From Angelakisella sp. (lineage in GTDB: Bacteria; Bacillota; Clostridia; Oscillospirales; Ruminococcaceae): a DNA stretch of 5,827 bases. Positions within the stretch are counted from its first letter, which is position 1. The number at the start of each line of letters is the position of its first letter. Shown here in pieces: positions 5,665 through 5,827 of the stretch. The position numbers and the translations under genes are program-made. The stretch is taken from positions 1 to 5,827 of the forward strand of contig JAHHTQ010000050.1 of assembly GCA_020024555.1 (NCBI GenBank), in the 5' to 3' direction. The notes below the pieces were generated by a model, which was not told the DNA's origin, made no database searches, and saw nothing but the letters and a program-made list of their open reading frames with translations.

Positions 5665-5692
5665 ATTATACTATATCTTTAAAATAATGCAA
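5665..5692 (-). promoter_or_regulatory. Candidate promoter of the DegV-family gene
   Basis: On the minus strand a perfect TATAAT (complement of 5665-5670) lies 16 bases after a weak TTGCAT -35 (complement of 5687-5692). The start would be near 5658, giving a leader of about 85 bases. Other loosely matching pairs occur closer to the gene (for example TTGGAT then TATAGT), so the exact promoter is uncertain. Confidence 0.4.
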
Positions 5693-5730
5693 GTAAAATT
5701 TTTGTTAAAACTGAAAACTTATTCTCTTTT

Positions 5731-5777
5731 ATATTGAATATATTATTAATTTTGCAAAATAAAAATATATTCAGTAT
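5731..5777. repeat. Nested palindromes at the right edge
   Basis: The outer arms ATATTGAATATATT (5731-5744) and AATATATTCAGTAT (5764-5777) are inverted copies with 13 of 14 positions matching. Between them lies the perfect 12-base palindrome ATTTTGCAAAAT (5749-5760). The block overlaps a candidate rightward promoter. No T-run follows immediately on either strand, so an operator is a better guess than a terminator. Confidence 0.45.
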
Positions 5778-5780
5778 AAA
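5752..5780 (+). promoter_or_regulatory. Candidate promoter reading right, out of the window
   Basis: TTGCAA at 5752-5757 (four of six matches) is followed by 17 bases and TATAAA at 5775-5780 (five of six). The -35 lies inside the central palindrome and the -10 begins within the right outer arm. No gene starts before the window ends, so a plus-strand gene beyond 5827 is predicted, divergent from the DegV-family gene. The remaining bases, 5781-5827, show no further feature. Confidence 0.4.
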
Positions 5781-5827
5781 TAATATATTTTTTTAAATTA
5801 CAAAAAGTGATAAAATTTTTATACAAA

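Overview
The window is AT-rich DNA that fits a low-GC Firmicutes chromosome, most likely a member of the Clostridia. The evidence is the gene order yicC-remA-gmk-rpoZ, the strong AGGAGG-type ribosome binding sites, consensus-like sigma-A promoters, and a secondary alcohol dehydrogenase very close to the Thermoanaerobacter brockii type. The species cannot be named from the sequence alone.

Layout. Positions 1-294 have no gene and hold two back-to-back promoters: one reads left out of the window (-10 near 88-93), the other reads right (-10 at 248-253). The rightward promoter drives a compact plus-strand operon: yicC/yloC endoribonuclease (295-1176), remA (1199-1471), gmk (1458-2018, overlapping remA by 14 bases), rpoZ (2103-2321), plsY (2347-2985) and a DUF2500 membrane-anchored protein (3005-3385). 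A strong hairpin at 3403-3440 ends it, and probably also stops transcription arriving from the other side. Two separate minus-strand units follow: an NADP-dependent, zinc-dependent alcohol dehydrogenase (3465-4523), with a near-consensus promoter overlapped by a long perfect inverted repeat, and a DegV-family fatty-acid-binding protein (4715-5572) with its own terminator. The last ~215 bases carry the presumed degV promoter and, at the right edge, a rightward promoter embedded in nested palindromes, probably serving a gene outside the window.

How the genes relate. The first four operon genes are housekeeping and information-processing functions: RNA decay, a DNA-binding regulator of matrix and osmotic genes, GMP to GDP conversion, and RNA polymerase omega. 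The next two, plsY and DUF2500, are envelope-related and are not the usual followers of rpoZ, where coaBC and priA are commonly found. DegV/FakB proteins present fatty acids for phosphorylation, and PlsY consumes acyl-phosphate, so the window holds two steps of one lipid route in separate transcription units. The alcohol dehydrogenase looks like an independently regulated fermentation gene.

I see no mobile element, CRISPR array, tRNA or rRNA, and no convincing new multi-gene system. The most interesting unexplained signals are the regulatory palindromes, above all the one at the adh promoter, and the unusual 3' half of the rpoZ operon.
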